This document shows, in pieces, positions 33,776-42,251 of a stretch of DNA of 52,017 nt; positions within the stretch are counted from its first letter, which is position 1, and the number at the start of each line of letters is the position of its first letter. The stretch is from Pseudomonas sp. ATCC PTA-122608 (GTDB lineage Bacteria; Pseudomonadota; Gammaproteobacteria; Pseudomonadales; Pseudomonadaceae): positions 1 through 52,017 of the forward strand of contig NZ_LPNO01000029.1 of assembly GCF_001952855.1 (NCBI RefSeq). Direction: 5' to 3'. Under the pieces are notes generated by a model that saw only the letters and a list, made by a program, of their open reading frames with translations, was not told the DNA's origin and made no database searches. Made by a program: the position numbers and the translations under genes.

Positions 33776-34240
33776 ATGCGTAAGTCCGTTTTACTAGTTG
33801 CCTGCTTTACCACCCTGTCGCTGCTGCTGGGTGGCTGCGCCTCGAGTCTGACCGGCGACTCGTACTCCCGTGACGAAGCCCGTCGTGTACAGACTGTTCG
33901 CATGGGCACCATCGAATCCCTGCGTCCGGTGAAAATCGAAGGCACCAAGACCCCAATCGGCGGCGCTGCGGGTGCAGTCATCGGCGGCGTTGGCGGCAGC
34001 GCCATCGGCGGCGGCCGTGGCAGCATCGTGACCGCCGTTATCGGCGCAGTCGCCGGCGGCCTGCTGGGCTCGGCCACCGAAGAAGGCCTGACCCGCACCC
34101 AGGGTGTTGAAATCACCGTCCGTGAAGATGATGGCAGCATGCGCGCCTACGTCCAGGCGGTTGAAGAGAACGAAATCTTCCGCATCGGTGACCGCGTTCG
34201 CATCATGACCGTGAACGGAACCAGCCGCGTTACTCGCTAA
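33776..34240 (+). CDS. slyB: SlyB-type glycine-zipper outer-membrane lipoprotein
   Basis: This 154-residue lipoprotein has the lipobox LLGGC (C21) and a glycine-zipper region (GGAAGAVIGGVGGSAIGGG, about 62-80) typical of Rick_17kDa/SlyB proteins. The C-terminal part contains EITVREDDGSMRAYVQ. The ATG at 33776 has TTGGAG upstream; the longer frame starting at 33719 is not supported. SlyB stabilises outer-membrane proteins under stress in other bacteria. The 281-base region upstream shows nothing coding. A strong terminator follows. Confidence 0.9.
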   Translation: MRKSVLLVACFTTLSLLLGGCASSLTGDSYSRDEARRVQTVRMGTIESLRPVKIEGTKTPIGGAAGAVIGGVGGSAIGGGRGSIVTAVIGAVAGGLLGSATEEGLTRTQGVEITVREDDGSMRAYVQAVEENEIFRIGDRVRIMTVNGTSRVTR

Positions 34241-34260
34241 GGGTAAGGTTGTAGGAAAAG

Positions 34261-34295
34261 AAAAACCCCAACCGGGTGACCGGTTGGGGTTTTTT
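34261..34295. terminator. Strong bidirectional terminator
   Basis: A 15-bp perfect stem, AAAAACCCCAACCGG and CCGGTTGGGGTTTTT, with loop GTGA has T-runs on both strands. It ends slyB and, from the other side, the small gene at 34318-34647. Confidence 0.92.
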
Positions 34296-34317
34296 GTTGA
34301 GCGTATGTTTTGCGGGA

Positions 34318-34647
34318 TCAGGTGAACATCTGGATATCGTCAAGGGTGTCTTGTACGGCACCACTCAGAAACGGTGATTTTGTTTTTGCTTGTTGCAGTG
34401 CTGGCGAAATTTTCGCCATGTCCAGCTGACCGAAGCGCCTCGCGATGTGGCCTATCGCAATGATGGCAGCCGACGCGATGTCCTCGTCGTCATTACTCAT
34501 ATACCGGAGGCAGATTTCTTGTGCCCACGTAGAGTCTGTCTCGTTAAGGCCGATGGATATTAGTGCTTCTGTGACCTTGCTTAGGTCTTTGGTGGTGAGG
34601 AAGCTGATAGCTTCATCGTGACTCAAAGACGGGTCGTGATAAATCAA
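34318..34647 (-). CDS. HEAT-like helical protein, candidate immunity protein
   Basis: This 109-residue acidic protein has helical repeat character, for example LSKVTEALISIGLNETDSTW and EDIASAAIIAIGHIARRFGQ, like a pair of HEAT repeats. Codon use is visibly more A+T-rich than in flanking genes. It is third in a minus-strand run after the toxin gene and the 81-residue gene. Helical-repeat proteins of this size are common immunity proteins in toxin loci, but the role here is inferred from position. Confidence 0.55.
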   Translation of the reverse strand: MIYHDPSLSHDEAISFLTTKDLSKVTEALISIGLNETDSTWAQEICLRYMSNDDEDIASAAIIAIGHIARRFGQLDMAKISPALQQAKTKSPFLSGAVQDTLDDIQMFT

Positions 34648-34668
34648 GGCATACCTCTGGTTGTACCG

Positions 34669-34914
34669 TTATGCGCGTATCCCGATGAAGTATTCCAAGT
34701 CATCGGGGAGGTTGATGTTAAGCAACACCGCCAATTGCGTTATCTGACTTTTTGTCAGCTCCAGCTCACCTGGAGCCAGGTTTTCCAGAGGCTTTGACTC
34801 TGTGAGTTGGGCAGCAGCCTGATTGAGTTCGGCTCCTTCTATATCGAATTCGAATTGCAACGAATCATCTTGTTTTTCGTCAGGGTAGAAGCCGGTAATT
34901 GATAAATGGGTCAT
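34669..34914 (-). CDS. Small acidic protein, candidate immunity to the adjacent toxin
   Basis: This 81-residue protein is strongly acidic (FYPDEKQDDSLQFEFDIEGAEL at the start is rich in D and E). It begins 12 bases after the toxin stop. Small acidic proteins directly downstream of colicin-type nucleases are usually their inhibitors. It does not obviously resemble the E3 immunity protein, so identity with that family is not claimed. The A+T content is higher than in neighbouring housekeeping genes. Confidence 0.6.
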   Translation of the reverse strand: MTHLSITGFYPDEKQDDSLQFEFDIEGAELNQAAAQLTESKPLENLAPGELELTKSQITQLAVLLNINLPDDLEYFIGIRA

Positions 34915-34926
34915 GAATCGTTCTCG

Positions 34927-36132
34927 CTATTGTCGAGTGGTCGTTCTGCCTGGCTTTGCTGGGCCAGTCTGCTCGCCCGTTATATGGTTGAACTCTCCTA
35001 GGTGAATCGCAAATCTGTCAAACTTTTCCACGGCGTTGCTTTTATAGTCCCATTCGTAGATTTTCCCTTTCCTATCGACCCACCTTGCTCTCTTTTTTCC
35101 TCCACCTTGAACGGATGATTTAGGTTTAACCCTTACTGCGTCGGGAAAGGCCGGAAGTGTTTTAGGGGCCTCATAGTAGTCATGGTCCCCTGGTCTGACG
35201 CTGACCACCACGTAGAGTGGCCGAACCCCCGAATCCGCTGGAAATACCAGAATGAAATCCCTGTATTGCGGCGGGTAAATCGGGTCAACGATGATGTTGG
35301 CGGCCTTCTCGGTCGGTGGGTACACCCAGATTTGCGGTGCCTGCGGCGCAGCTTCCAGCGCAGGAATACCGAGGGTGTCAGCGGGGTCGACAGCAGGCGT
35401 CCAGATCAGCTCGACGCCGTCGCCCAAGTCCGCGACCTGCTGTGTGCCGCGCAGGCCAAACTGCACGACATCAACCATTTCCCAGTCGCGATTTTTCCCG
35501 GTGTAGAAGGCGTATCCCTTGAGCGTGCCGTCAGCAAGTTGCTCGATATGCAGGCGTGCCCGGGTGCGTGCCCGTGGCATTGAGCGCAGTTGACGGTCGC
35601 TGTAAAGCGCACTATCGCCCAGGCTGGAGGGCCAGACGAGGGCTGCAACCCCAAGCATCAGTCCGGCCCCAGCTGTTCCAACACTCGCTGCGATGCTGGA
35701 GGCGCCACTAACCGCTGAGCCACCCAGTGCCAATGTCCCTAGCCCAGCCGGGAGTGCGCTGCCGCTTATTTTTTTGAGTGACAGCAGCCCCTCACTGTCC
35801 GTTTCACGGCCACCCAGCAGCACGTGCTCGCCATAGTCTCCTATGGGGTCAAGCGGTATATAGCCGGACGGATTGTTGTAGTCGATGAGGGCGTCCGGCA
35901 GATTGCAGGACTTTGCGAATACGCAGCCGACCATGGGCAATGGCGTTGGCGGCGGCTCCACTTTGCGTCTGGCCTCGTAGGCCTCCTGTTGGGCAAGCAT
36001 GGCTTCGTAGGCTCGCTGCCTGGCATCACGCTCAGCCAGCTCGCGCTCGTTCATGTTCTCGAGCCGTCGGTAACCGCCCGTGCCGGTCCCGTAGCATCGC
36101 CAGACTTGGGGTATATCCTTGTTGTTTGCCAT
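34927..36132 (-). CDS. Pyocin-S-domain toxin with colicin-E3-like nuclease end
   Basis: This 401-residue protein has a charged coiled-coil-like start (about 24-58) and a cysteine-containing motif GCVFAKSCNLPD (69-80). A long hydrophobic alanine/glycine stretch (about 122-170) follows, then a pyocin-S-like domain (about 175-315). The basic C-terminal module from 345 matches the colicin E3 16S-rRNase pattern KIYEWD...HLGEF..TGEQ. D362 and E369 align with the E3 acidic catalytic pair, but the E3 histidine is replaced by S365. The long receptor-binding and TonB/Tol translocation domains of pyocins are missing. AGGAGG precedes the ATG. Target cell delivery route is unknown. Confidence 0.72.
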   Translation of the reverse strand: MANNKDIPQVWRCYGTGTGGYRRLENMNERELAERDARQRAYEAMLAQQEAYEARRKVEPPPTPLPMVGCVFAKSCNLPDALIDYNNPSGYIPLDPIGDYGEHVLLGGRETDSEGLLSLKKISGSALPAGLGTLALGGSAVSGASSIAASVGTAGAGLMLGVAALVWPSSLGDSALYSDRQLRSMPRARTRARLHIEQLADGTLKGYAFYTGKNRDWEMVDVVQFGLRGTQQVADLGDGVELIWTPAVDPADTLGIPALEAAPQAPQIWVYPPTEKAANIIVDPIYPPQYRDFILVFPADSGVRPLYVVVSVRPGDHDYYEAPKTLPAFPDAVRVKPKSSVQGGGKKRARWVDRKGKIYEWDYKSNAVEKFDRFAIHLGEFNHITGEQTGPAKPGRTTTRQ

Positions 36133-36260
36133 CGTGCCCTCCTGGCGTGTTGCCTAACGACGCCCGGCGTTGGAGCCGAGAGCACGACGTTATGGCAAGC
36201 AGCGGAGGGTGGATGTAGGACGGTTCTGTGAGATGGCGCCGAATGGGCCTAGAGGAGGTT

Positions 36261-36280
36261 GGAGCCGGCAAGCCGGCTCC
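36261..36280. repeat. Perfect 20-bp palindrome after nhaA
   Basis: GGAGCCGGCAAGCCGGCTCC forms a strong hairpin between the nhaA stop and the toxin gene start. No T-run follows on the nhaA strand, so it may be a REP-like element rather than a terminator. Confidence 0.6.
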
Positions 36281-36288
36281 AAAAGTGA

Positions 36289-37491
36289 TTACACCTGAAC
36301 GAGTGCCTGCTTGCGACTGGCCATCGCCGTCACTGCATACCCGATCAACGCCGCCAATATCGACCCTGTCAGGATGCCCATCCGGTCCATCCCGGCGTAT
36401 TCACTGCTGCCTGGCACAAACGCCAGCGAGCCGACGAACAGGCTCATGGTGAAGCCGATGCCACACAGGATTGCCACGCCCAACACCTGACCCCAGTTGG
36501 CGCCAGCGGGTAGCGCGGCGAGGCCGGTTTTTACCATGACCCAGGTGAAACCCAGCACGCCAATGGTCTTGCCCAGCAGCAGGCCGGCGGCGATGCCCAT
36601 CGGTACGTGGTGGGTGAAGCTTTCCAGATTGACGCCGGCCAGCGAAACCCCGGCGTTGGCAAAGGCAAACAGCGGCAGGATCGCGTAAGCCACCCAGGGA
36701 TGCAGTGCATGTTCCAGGGTCAGCAGCGGCGAAGGTTCGGCGTTTTTGGTGCGCAACGGGATGCAGAACGCCAGGGTCACGCCGGCCAGGGTGGCGTGTA
36801 CACCACTCTTGAGCACGCAGACCCACAGGATCAGCCCGACAATCATGTAGGGGCCCAGCTTGACCACACCGAGCCGGTTCATCGCAATCAACGCGATCAG
36901 GCATGCCGCTGCACCGGCCAACGAGGCCCCGGACAGATCGGTGGAGTAAAAGATGGCAATGACGATGATCGCGCCAAGGTCGTCGATGATGGCCAGGGTC
37001 ATCAGGAACAACTTCAGCGACACCGGCAGTCGCTTGCCCACCAAGGCCAGTACGCCCAGGGCGAAGGCAATGTCGGTGGCCATGGGGATCGCCCAGCCAC
37101 CGAGGGCGGCGGGGTTGTCCTTGTTCAGCGCCCAGTAGATCAGCGCCGGCACGACCATACCGCCGATGGCTGCTGCGCCGGGCAGCACCACTTGGGAAGG
37201 TTTGGACAGTTGGCCGTCGAGCAGCTCGCGTTTTACCTCAAGGCCGATCAGCAGGAAGAACAGGGCCATCAGGCCGTCATTGATCCACAGCAGCGCCGGC
37301 TTGGCGATTTTCAGCGCGCCAATTTGCGCGACTACCGGGACGTCGAGAAAACTCGCGTAAAAGTGTGACAGCGGTGAGTTGTTGATGATCAGCGCCAAAG
37401 CCGCAGCAGCGATCAGGAGCAGACCGCTGGCGGCTTCCAGCTGGAAGAAACGGGTGAAAGTGCTACGCAGAGGCAAGGGATGCTCTCCCAT
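36289..37491 (-). CDS. nhaA: Na+/H+ antiporter NhaA
   Basis: This 400-residue inner-membrane antiporter exchanges sodium for protons. About twelve hydrophobic spans are visible. The ion-binding aspartates are D140 in PMATDIAFALG and D170-D171 in TLAIIDDLGAI, equal to D133, D163 and D164 of E. coli NhaA. The conserved LIGLEVKRELLDG is near 81-93. The ATG at 37489-37491 is used; an in-frame TTG directly before it is an alternative. It diverges from the PLP-enzyme gene. Confidence 0.93.
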   Translation of the reverse strand: MGEHPLPLRSTFTRFFQLEAASGLLLIAAAALALIINNSPLSHFYASFLDVPVVAQIGALKIAKPALLWINDGLMALFFLLIGLEVKRELLDGQLSKPSQVVLPGAAAIGGMVVPALIYWALNKDNPAALGGWAIPMATDIAFALGVLALVGKRLPVSLKLFLMTLAIIDDLGAIIVIAIFYSTDLSGASLAGAAACLIALIAMNRLGVVKLGPYMIVGLILWVCVLKSGVHATLAGVTLAFCIPLRTKNAEPSPLLTLEHALHPWVAYAILPLFAFANAGVSLAGVNLESFTHHVPMGIAAGLLLGKTIGVLGFTWVMVKTGLAALPAGANWGQVLGVAILCGIGFTMSLFVGSLAFVPGSSEYAGMDRMGILTGSILAALIGYAVTAMASRKQALVQV

Positions 37492-37692
37492 CAAAGTTCA
37501 GTAGGTGGGTACCCTAACCCGTACCGTTAGTTGTTAAAACAAAAGTTATATTCTTATTTGTTATAAGGGATCGGTCTCATCACTCGAGCGTCAAACTCAG
37601 AAAAGTGTGTGTCCAATTGAGTCATGACTGTATCTGTGTGGAGTGTAGGAAACATCCTAAGATCAAGTCTGAAATCCTTAGAGAAACCGATC

Positions 37693-38787
37693 ATGAGCGA
37701 CAACCGCCAATGGGCCCGCGAAGCCATTCGTATTATTGAAGCGGACTTCCAACGCAGCGCCGACACCCACCTTATCCCCTTGCCGTTGCCGGGTTTGCCG
37801 GGCATCGAACTGTATTTCAAGGATGAGTCCAGCCATCCCACCGGCAGCCTGAAACACCGGTTGGCGCGTTCGTTGTTTCTCTATGCGTTGTGCAATGGCT
37901 GGCTCAAACCTGGCGCTCCGGTGATCGAGGCGTCCAGCGGCTCCACGGCGATTTCCGAGGCGTACTTCGCCCGGCTGTTGGGCTTGCCGTTTATTGCGGT
38001 GATGCCGGCCACCACCTCCCAGGAAAAGATTGCGCAGATCGCGTTCTACGGTGGAAAGAGCCATCTGGTACAGGATCCGACGCAGATCTACGCCGAATCC
38101 GAGCGTCTGGCGCAGGAAAGCGGCGGCCACTTTATGGACCAGTTCACCTACGCCGAACGCGCCACCGACTGGCGCGCCAACAACAACATTGCCGAATCGA
38201 TCTTTCAGCAACTGCGCTTTGAGCGTTACCCGGAGCCGAGCTGGCTGATTTCCAGCCCTGGTACGGGTGGTACCACGGCGACGTTGGGACGTTATGTGCG
38301 TTATCGCCAGCACTGCACCCGGGTGTTGTGCGCGGATGCGGAGCGTTCGGTGTTTTTCGATTACTACCTGAGCGGCGATGCCAGCCTGCGTCTGGAGTGT
38401 GGTTCACGCATTGAAGGTATTGGTCGGCCACGGGTAGAGGCGTCGTTCTTGCCCAAGGTGATTGATGCGATGGTCAAGGTGCCGGACGCGCTGTCCCTGG
38501 CGGCCATGCATTACCTGGCGCAGCGTTTGGGGCGGCGAGTGGGCGGGTCCAGCGGCACCAACCTGATCGGCGCGTTGATCGCGGCACAGCAGATGAAAGC
38601 GGCGGGAGAGTCGGGCTCGATTGTGGCGATCTTGTGCGACGGTGGGGAGCGCTATGCCACGACCTATTACGATCAGGCCTGGTTGGCAGGGCAGGGGTAT
38701 GAGCTTGAGGGTTTGATTGCGGCCGTTGCGGCGAGTGTCGAGCGGGGAGAGGCGCTGCCAGATAGCGTGTTGCGCGCCAATATTTAA
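37693..38787 (+). CDS. PLP-dependent cysteine synthase-family enzyme (Cds1-like)
   Basis: This 364-residue fold-type II PLP enzyme has the cofactor lysine K54 in HPTGSLKHRLA, the substrate loop EASSGSTA, and the phosphate-binding GTGGTTATLG. The length and motifs resemble Cds1-type L-cysteine desulfhydrases rather than CysK/CysM. The ATG at 37693 starts MSDNRQWAREAIRI; the frame upstream is not conserved-looking. An A+T-rich promoter region (about 37530-37570) lies between it and nhaA. The reaction is inferred by resemblance only. Confidence 0.82.
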   Translation: MSDNRQWAREAIRIIEADFQRSADTHLIPLPLPGLPGIELYFKDESSHPTGSLKHRLARSLFLYALCNGWLKPGAPVIEASSGSTAISEAYFARLLGLPFIAVMPATTSQEKIAQIAFYGGKSHLVQDPTQIYAESERLAQESGGHFMDQFTYAERATDWRANNNIAESIFQQLRFERYPEPSWLISSPGTGGTTATLGRYVRYRQHCTRVLCADAERSVFFDYYLSGDASLRLECGSRIEGIGRPRVEASFLPKVIDAMVKVPDALSLAAMHYLAQRLGRRVGGSSGTNLIGALIAAQQMKAAGESGSIVAILCDGGERYATTYYDQAWLAGQGYELEGLIAAVAASVERGEALPDSVLRANI

Positions 38788-38801
38788 ACACCGCATAACC
38801 A

Positions 38802-38894
38802 TTGTGGGAGCGGGCTTGCTCGCGAATGCGGTGTGTCAGCCAATACATCATTCGGCTGATCCACCGTTTTCGCGAGCAAGCCCGCTCCCACATT
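38802..38894. repeat. REP doublet (REPIN)
   Basis: Inverted GTGGGAGCGGGCTTGCTCGC arms between two convergent genes. The inner halves have diverged (CGAATGCGG against CCGTTTTCG). Confidence 0.9.
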
Positions 38895-38921
38895 TGATCT
38901 GCTGCGTTTTCAGCGCAGTGG

Positions 38922-40535
38922 TTAAGCTTCGATACCCAACATATCCCGCGCCAACGCTTCGGCAATCCGAATCCCGTCGACACCTGCCGACAAAATCCCA
39001 CCGGCATAACCGGCACCTTCGCCCGCCGGGAACAGGCCTTTTACGTTCAGGCTCTGCATCGAGTCGTTACGGGTAATCCGCAGCGGCGATGAAGTGCGGG
39101 TCTCGATCCCGGTCAGCACCGCGTCGTGCAGCGAGTAGCCCTTGATCTGTTTCTCGAACGCAGGCAGCGCTTCGCGGATCGCTTCGATGGCAAAGTCCGG
39201 TAACGCCAGGGCCAGGTCGCCCATGGCCACCCCTGGCTTGTAGGACGGTTCCACGGTACCGACGGCGGTGGACGGCTTGCCGGCAATAAAATCACCGACC
39301 AGCTGCGCCGGCGCTTCGTAGTTGCTGCCACCGAGGATGAACGCGTGGGATTCCAGGCGCTCCTGCAACTCGATCCCGGCCAGCGGGCCGCCCGGGTAAT
39401 CGACTTCCGGGGTGATGCCCACCACGATCCCGGAGTTGGCGTTGCGCTCGTTGCGCGAGTATTGGCTCATGCCGTTGGTCACTACGCGGTTCGGCTCGGA
39501 TGTCGCCGCGACCACGGTGCCGCCCGGGCACATGCAGAAGCTGTAGACCGAGCGACCGTTCTTCGCGTGGTGCACCAGTTTGTAATCGGCAGCGCCAAGT
39601 TTCGGGTGCCCGGCGTACTTGCCCAGGCGCGCAGCGTCGATCAGCGATTGCGGGTGTTCGATACGGAAACCCACCGAGAACGGCTTGGCTTCCATGTACA
39701 CGCCGCGGCCATGCAGCATGCGGAAGGTGTCACGGGCGCTGTGGCCGAGGGCCAGGATCACGTGTTTCGACAGGATCTGTTCGCCGCCATCCACCACCAC
39801 GCCATTCAACTGGCCGTCTTCGATCAGCACGTCGGTCACCCGCTGCTCGAAGCGCACTTCACCGCCCAGGGCGATGATCTGCTGGCGCATGTTTTCCACC
39901 ACGCCGGTCAGGCGGAAGGTACCGATGTGCGGCTTGCTGACGTAGAGGATTTCGTCCGGCGCACCGGCTTTGACGAACTCGTGCAGCACTTTGCGACCGT
40001 GAAATTTCGGGTCCTTGATCTGGCTGTAGAGCTTGCCGTCGGAGAAGGTCCCGGCGCCGCCTTCACCAAACTGCACGTTGGATTCGGGGTTCAGCACGTT
40101 TTTGCGCCACAGGCCCCAGGTGTCCTTGGTGCGCTGGCGTACTTCGCGGCCGCGTTCGAGGATGATCGGCTTGAAACCCATCTGCGCCAGCAACAGCCCG
40201 GCGAAGATCCCGCACGGGCCAAAACCGACGACGATCGGCCGCTCGGTCAGGCCTTCCGGCGCATGGCCCACGACCTTGTAGCTGATGTCTGGTGCCGGGT
40301 TGACGTTGCGGTCGTCGGCGAACTTGAGCAGCAGGGCCGCCTCGCCTTTGACTTCCAGGTCGATGGTGTAGATGAAGCACAGCTCCGACGATTTCTTGCG
40401 GGCGTCGTAGCTGCGTTTGAACAGGGTGAAATCGAGCAGGTCATCACTGGCGATGCCCAGGCGCTGCACAATGGCAGGCCGCAGGTCTTCTTCGGGATGG
40501 TCGATGGGCAGCTTGAGTTCGGTGATTCGTAACAT
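38922..40535 (-). CDS. FAD-dependent dehydrogenase (COG2509 type)
   Basis: This 537-residue flavoprotein has an N-terminal alpha/beta appendage (MLRITELKLPIDHPEEDL). A dinucleotide-binding motif GFGPCGIFAGLLLAQMGF lies near residue 96, and FSDGKLYSQIKD, LALGHSARDTF and a C-terminal GEGAGYAGGILSAGVDG FAD-binding motif follow. This is the layout of the uncharacterised dehydrogenases related to HI0933-type flavoproteins. The ATG at 40533-40535 is preferred, since the nine residues before it are not conserved-looking. Substrate is unknown. Confidence 0.85.
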   Translation of the reverse strand: MLRITELKLPIDHPEEDLRPAIVQRLGIASDDLLDFTLFKRSYDARKKSSELCFIYTIDLEVKGEAALLLKFADDRNVNPAPDISYKVVGHAPEGLTERPIVVGFGPCGIFAGLLLAQMGFKPIILERGREVRQRTKDTWGLWRKNVLNPESNVQFGEGGAGTFSDGKLYSQIKDPKFHGRKVLHEFVKAGAPDEILYVSKPHIGTFRLTGVVENMRQQIIALGGEVRFEQRVTDVLIEDGQLNGVVVDGGEQILSKHVILALGHSARDTFRMLHGRGVYMEAKPFSVGFRIEHPQSLIDAARLGKYAGHPKLGAADYKLVHHAKNGRSVYSFCMCPGGTVVAATSEPNRVVTNGMSQYSRNERNANSGIVVGITPEVDYPGGPLAGIELQERLESHAFILGGSNYEAPAQLVGDFIAGKPSTAVGTVEPSYKPGVAMGDLALALPDFAIEAIREALPAFEKQIKGYSLHDAVLTGIETRTSSPLRITRNDSMQSLNVKGLFPAGEGAGYAGGILSAGVDGIRIAEALARDMLGIEA

Positions 40536-40642
40536 GACAGGAATCCGGTAGGCGGCGGGCAAAGAGGCCGGCTGTTTTGCAAACCGGCGATTATAAGCCC
40601 CAACAGCGGTTTCCCGTCATGTTAAAACAGCGCAGCGGATAA

Positions 40643-41314
40643 TCAGTCGTCCCGCGAGCCGCCGAACGACGCGCAACCGCGCTGCACCTGGCCGTTGACC
40701 CGAAGCTCGGCGGACATGTGCTGCAGGCTGCCGCTGACGCTGTCGACGCAGCGTTGCGGGGCCACCCAGAGTTCGATGTGCTGGTTGTTGGCTTCGGTCA
40801 TCAGGTTGAACCGTCCGTCGCCCGATTGTTCTTCCACATACGGCACGGCCAATGGTGGCTGGCCTTCACGCTCCAGCACCATGCCCTTGGCGGTAACGTT
40901 CATCGCCCAGGCCGGTTTGTGGCCGTTGGCCCGCAGGATCATACGTTTGAAATTCGGGTCATCGCAGGCCGAGGTCGAGCGCTCGACGCGGTACACCTGT
41001 TGCAGGTCTACGGTACCCTGGGTGCCGCTGGCAACGCCGGAAAACTTGCCGCGCAAGTCGGCAAACAACGCGCCTTGCTGGCCGGCCAGGGAGGCGGCTT
41101 CCTGCAGGATGCTGGTGCCGCCGGTGTCGTTGACCACGTAGTTGCGTTTGTCGTTGCAGGGCTGGAACAGCAGTTTGTCACCCTGCGCGGTCAGCTCGCC
41201 CTGCATGCGGGTGAGCCCGGCGAGAGAGGGTTTGGCCGGCTCGTTCTCGAACATCTGGCAGGCGGCGAACAGGGGCAACAGGGCAAACAAAGCTAGGGTA
41301 CGGGCGGCACGCAT
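40643..41314 (-). CDS. Lipoprotein of unknown function (COG3650-like)
   Basis: This 223-residue protein has a lipoprotein signal ending LFAAC (C19). The first part (about 30-130) contains FQPCNDKRNYVV, and the second (about 140-220) contains LVAP-like and ELWVAPQRCVDSVSG with GCASFGG near the end. Two paired cysteines suggest disulfides, as in META/HslJ-like envelope proteins. The ATG at 41312-41314 starts the signal sequence; the longer frame upstream does not. A stress or envelope role is only a guess. Confidence 0.72.
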   Translation of the reverse strand: MRAARTLALFALLPLFAACQMFENEPAKPSLAGLTRMQGELTAQGDKLLFQPCNDKRNYVVNDTGGTSILQEAASLAGQQGALFADLRGKFSGVASGTQGTVDLQQVYRVERSTSACDDPNFKRMILRANGHKPAWAMNVTAKGMVLEREGQPPLAVPYVEEQSGDGRFNLMTEANNQHIELWVAPQRCVDSVSGSLQHMSAELRVNGQVQRGCASFGGSRDD

Positions 41315-41393
41315 TATCGGGTCTCCTGATAAGTGCCGCCACGTTACGCAGGCTGGCGATGCATCACAAGCCCGGGACACAGGTTGAATTGAC

Positions 41394-41527
41394 TGTGGCG
41401 AGGGGGCTTGTCCCCCGTTGGGCTGCGTAGCAGCCCCGTAAAATCACTGCGTTCCTTCAGGAAGAACAAGGTCCGTAGATTTTGGGGCTGCTGCGCAGCC
41501 CAACGGGGGACAAGCCCCCTCGCCACG
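41394..41527. repeat. REP doublet of the GTGGCGAGGGGGC class
   Basis: Outer arms TGTGGCGAGGGGGCTTGTCC and GGACAAGCCCCCTCGCCACG are inverted copies, and inner GGGCTGCGTAGCAGCCCC faces GGGGCTGCTGCGCAGCCC. Confidence 0.88.
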
Positions 41528-41547
41528 ACAAGCTGGTCCGTACTACT

Positions 41548-42147
41548 TTAGCCAACGATAAACGTCTGCCCCGTTTGCAAACCTTCCACGCTTTTCGCGT
41601 AGGCCAGCGCCACGTCTGCACCCGGAGCCGGTTTGTAACCACGGAAGTACGGCGCGTAGCTGCCCATGGCTTCCAGCAGCACGGTCGGACTCACCGAGTT
41701 GATACGCAGGCCGCGCGGCAGTTCGATCGCTGCAGCTTTCACGAATGCATCCAGCGCGCCGTTGACCAGGGCCGCCGAAGCACCGGTGCGAATCGGATCG
41801 CGGTTGAGAATGCCGCTGGTGAAGGTGAACGACGCACCGTCATTGGCGAACTCGCGGCCAATCAGCAACAGGTTCACCTGGCCCATCAGCTTGTCTTGCA
41901 GGCCCAGGTCAAAATCGGTTGCGCTCATTTCGCCCAGGGGCACGAAGTTGACGCTGCCGGCGGCGCAGATCAGTGCGTCGAACTTGCCGGTCTGTTCGAA
42001 CAGTTTGCGGATCGAGGCGCTGTCGCTGATGTCGACCTGGAAGTCGCCACTCTTGCGACCGATGCTGATCACTTCATGCCGCTGGGACAGTTCTGCCTTG
42101 ACCGCCGAACCCACGGTGCCGCTTGCGCCAATCAACAGGATTTTCAT
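41548..42147 (-). CDS. Short SDR-family protein lacking the YxxxK motif
   Basis: This 199-residue protein has a clear Rossmann start, KILLIGASGTVGSAV, and the CAAG motif (residues 61-64). S111 in TFTSGI fits the catalytic serine. Where the tyrosine-lysine pair should follow (about 122-130) the sequence reads GASAALVNGALDAF, with neither residue. At 199 residues it is shorter than classical SDR enzymes. It may be an NAD(P)-binding regulator or an enzyme with altered chemistry. It diverges from a LysR gene that probably controls it. Confidence 0.82.
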   Translation of the reverse strand: MKILLIGASGTVGSAVKAELSQRHEVISIGRKSGDFQVDISDSASIRKLFEQTGKFDALICAAGSVNFVPLGEMSATDFDLGLQDKLMGQVNLLLIGREFANDGASFTFTSGILNRDPIRTGASAALVNGALDAFVKAAAIELPRGLRINSVSPTVLLEAMGSYAPYFRGYKPAPGADVALAYAKSVEGLQTGQTFIVG

Positions 42148-42251
42148 CGTGCCTTCCTCCAGATGTGTAGGTGAGGTTTCAGTCTAGAGTGATTTTTTGC
42201 GCGGATAAGTGCACTAATAGGCAACCTTTGGTTTTCAAATGGAAACAATCC

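Noticed and set aside
34318..36132. Complete classical S-type pyocin operon
   Set aside because: Receptor-binding and translocation domains are absent and the total length is far too short.
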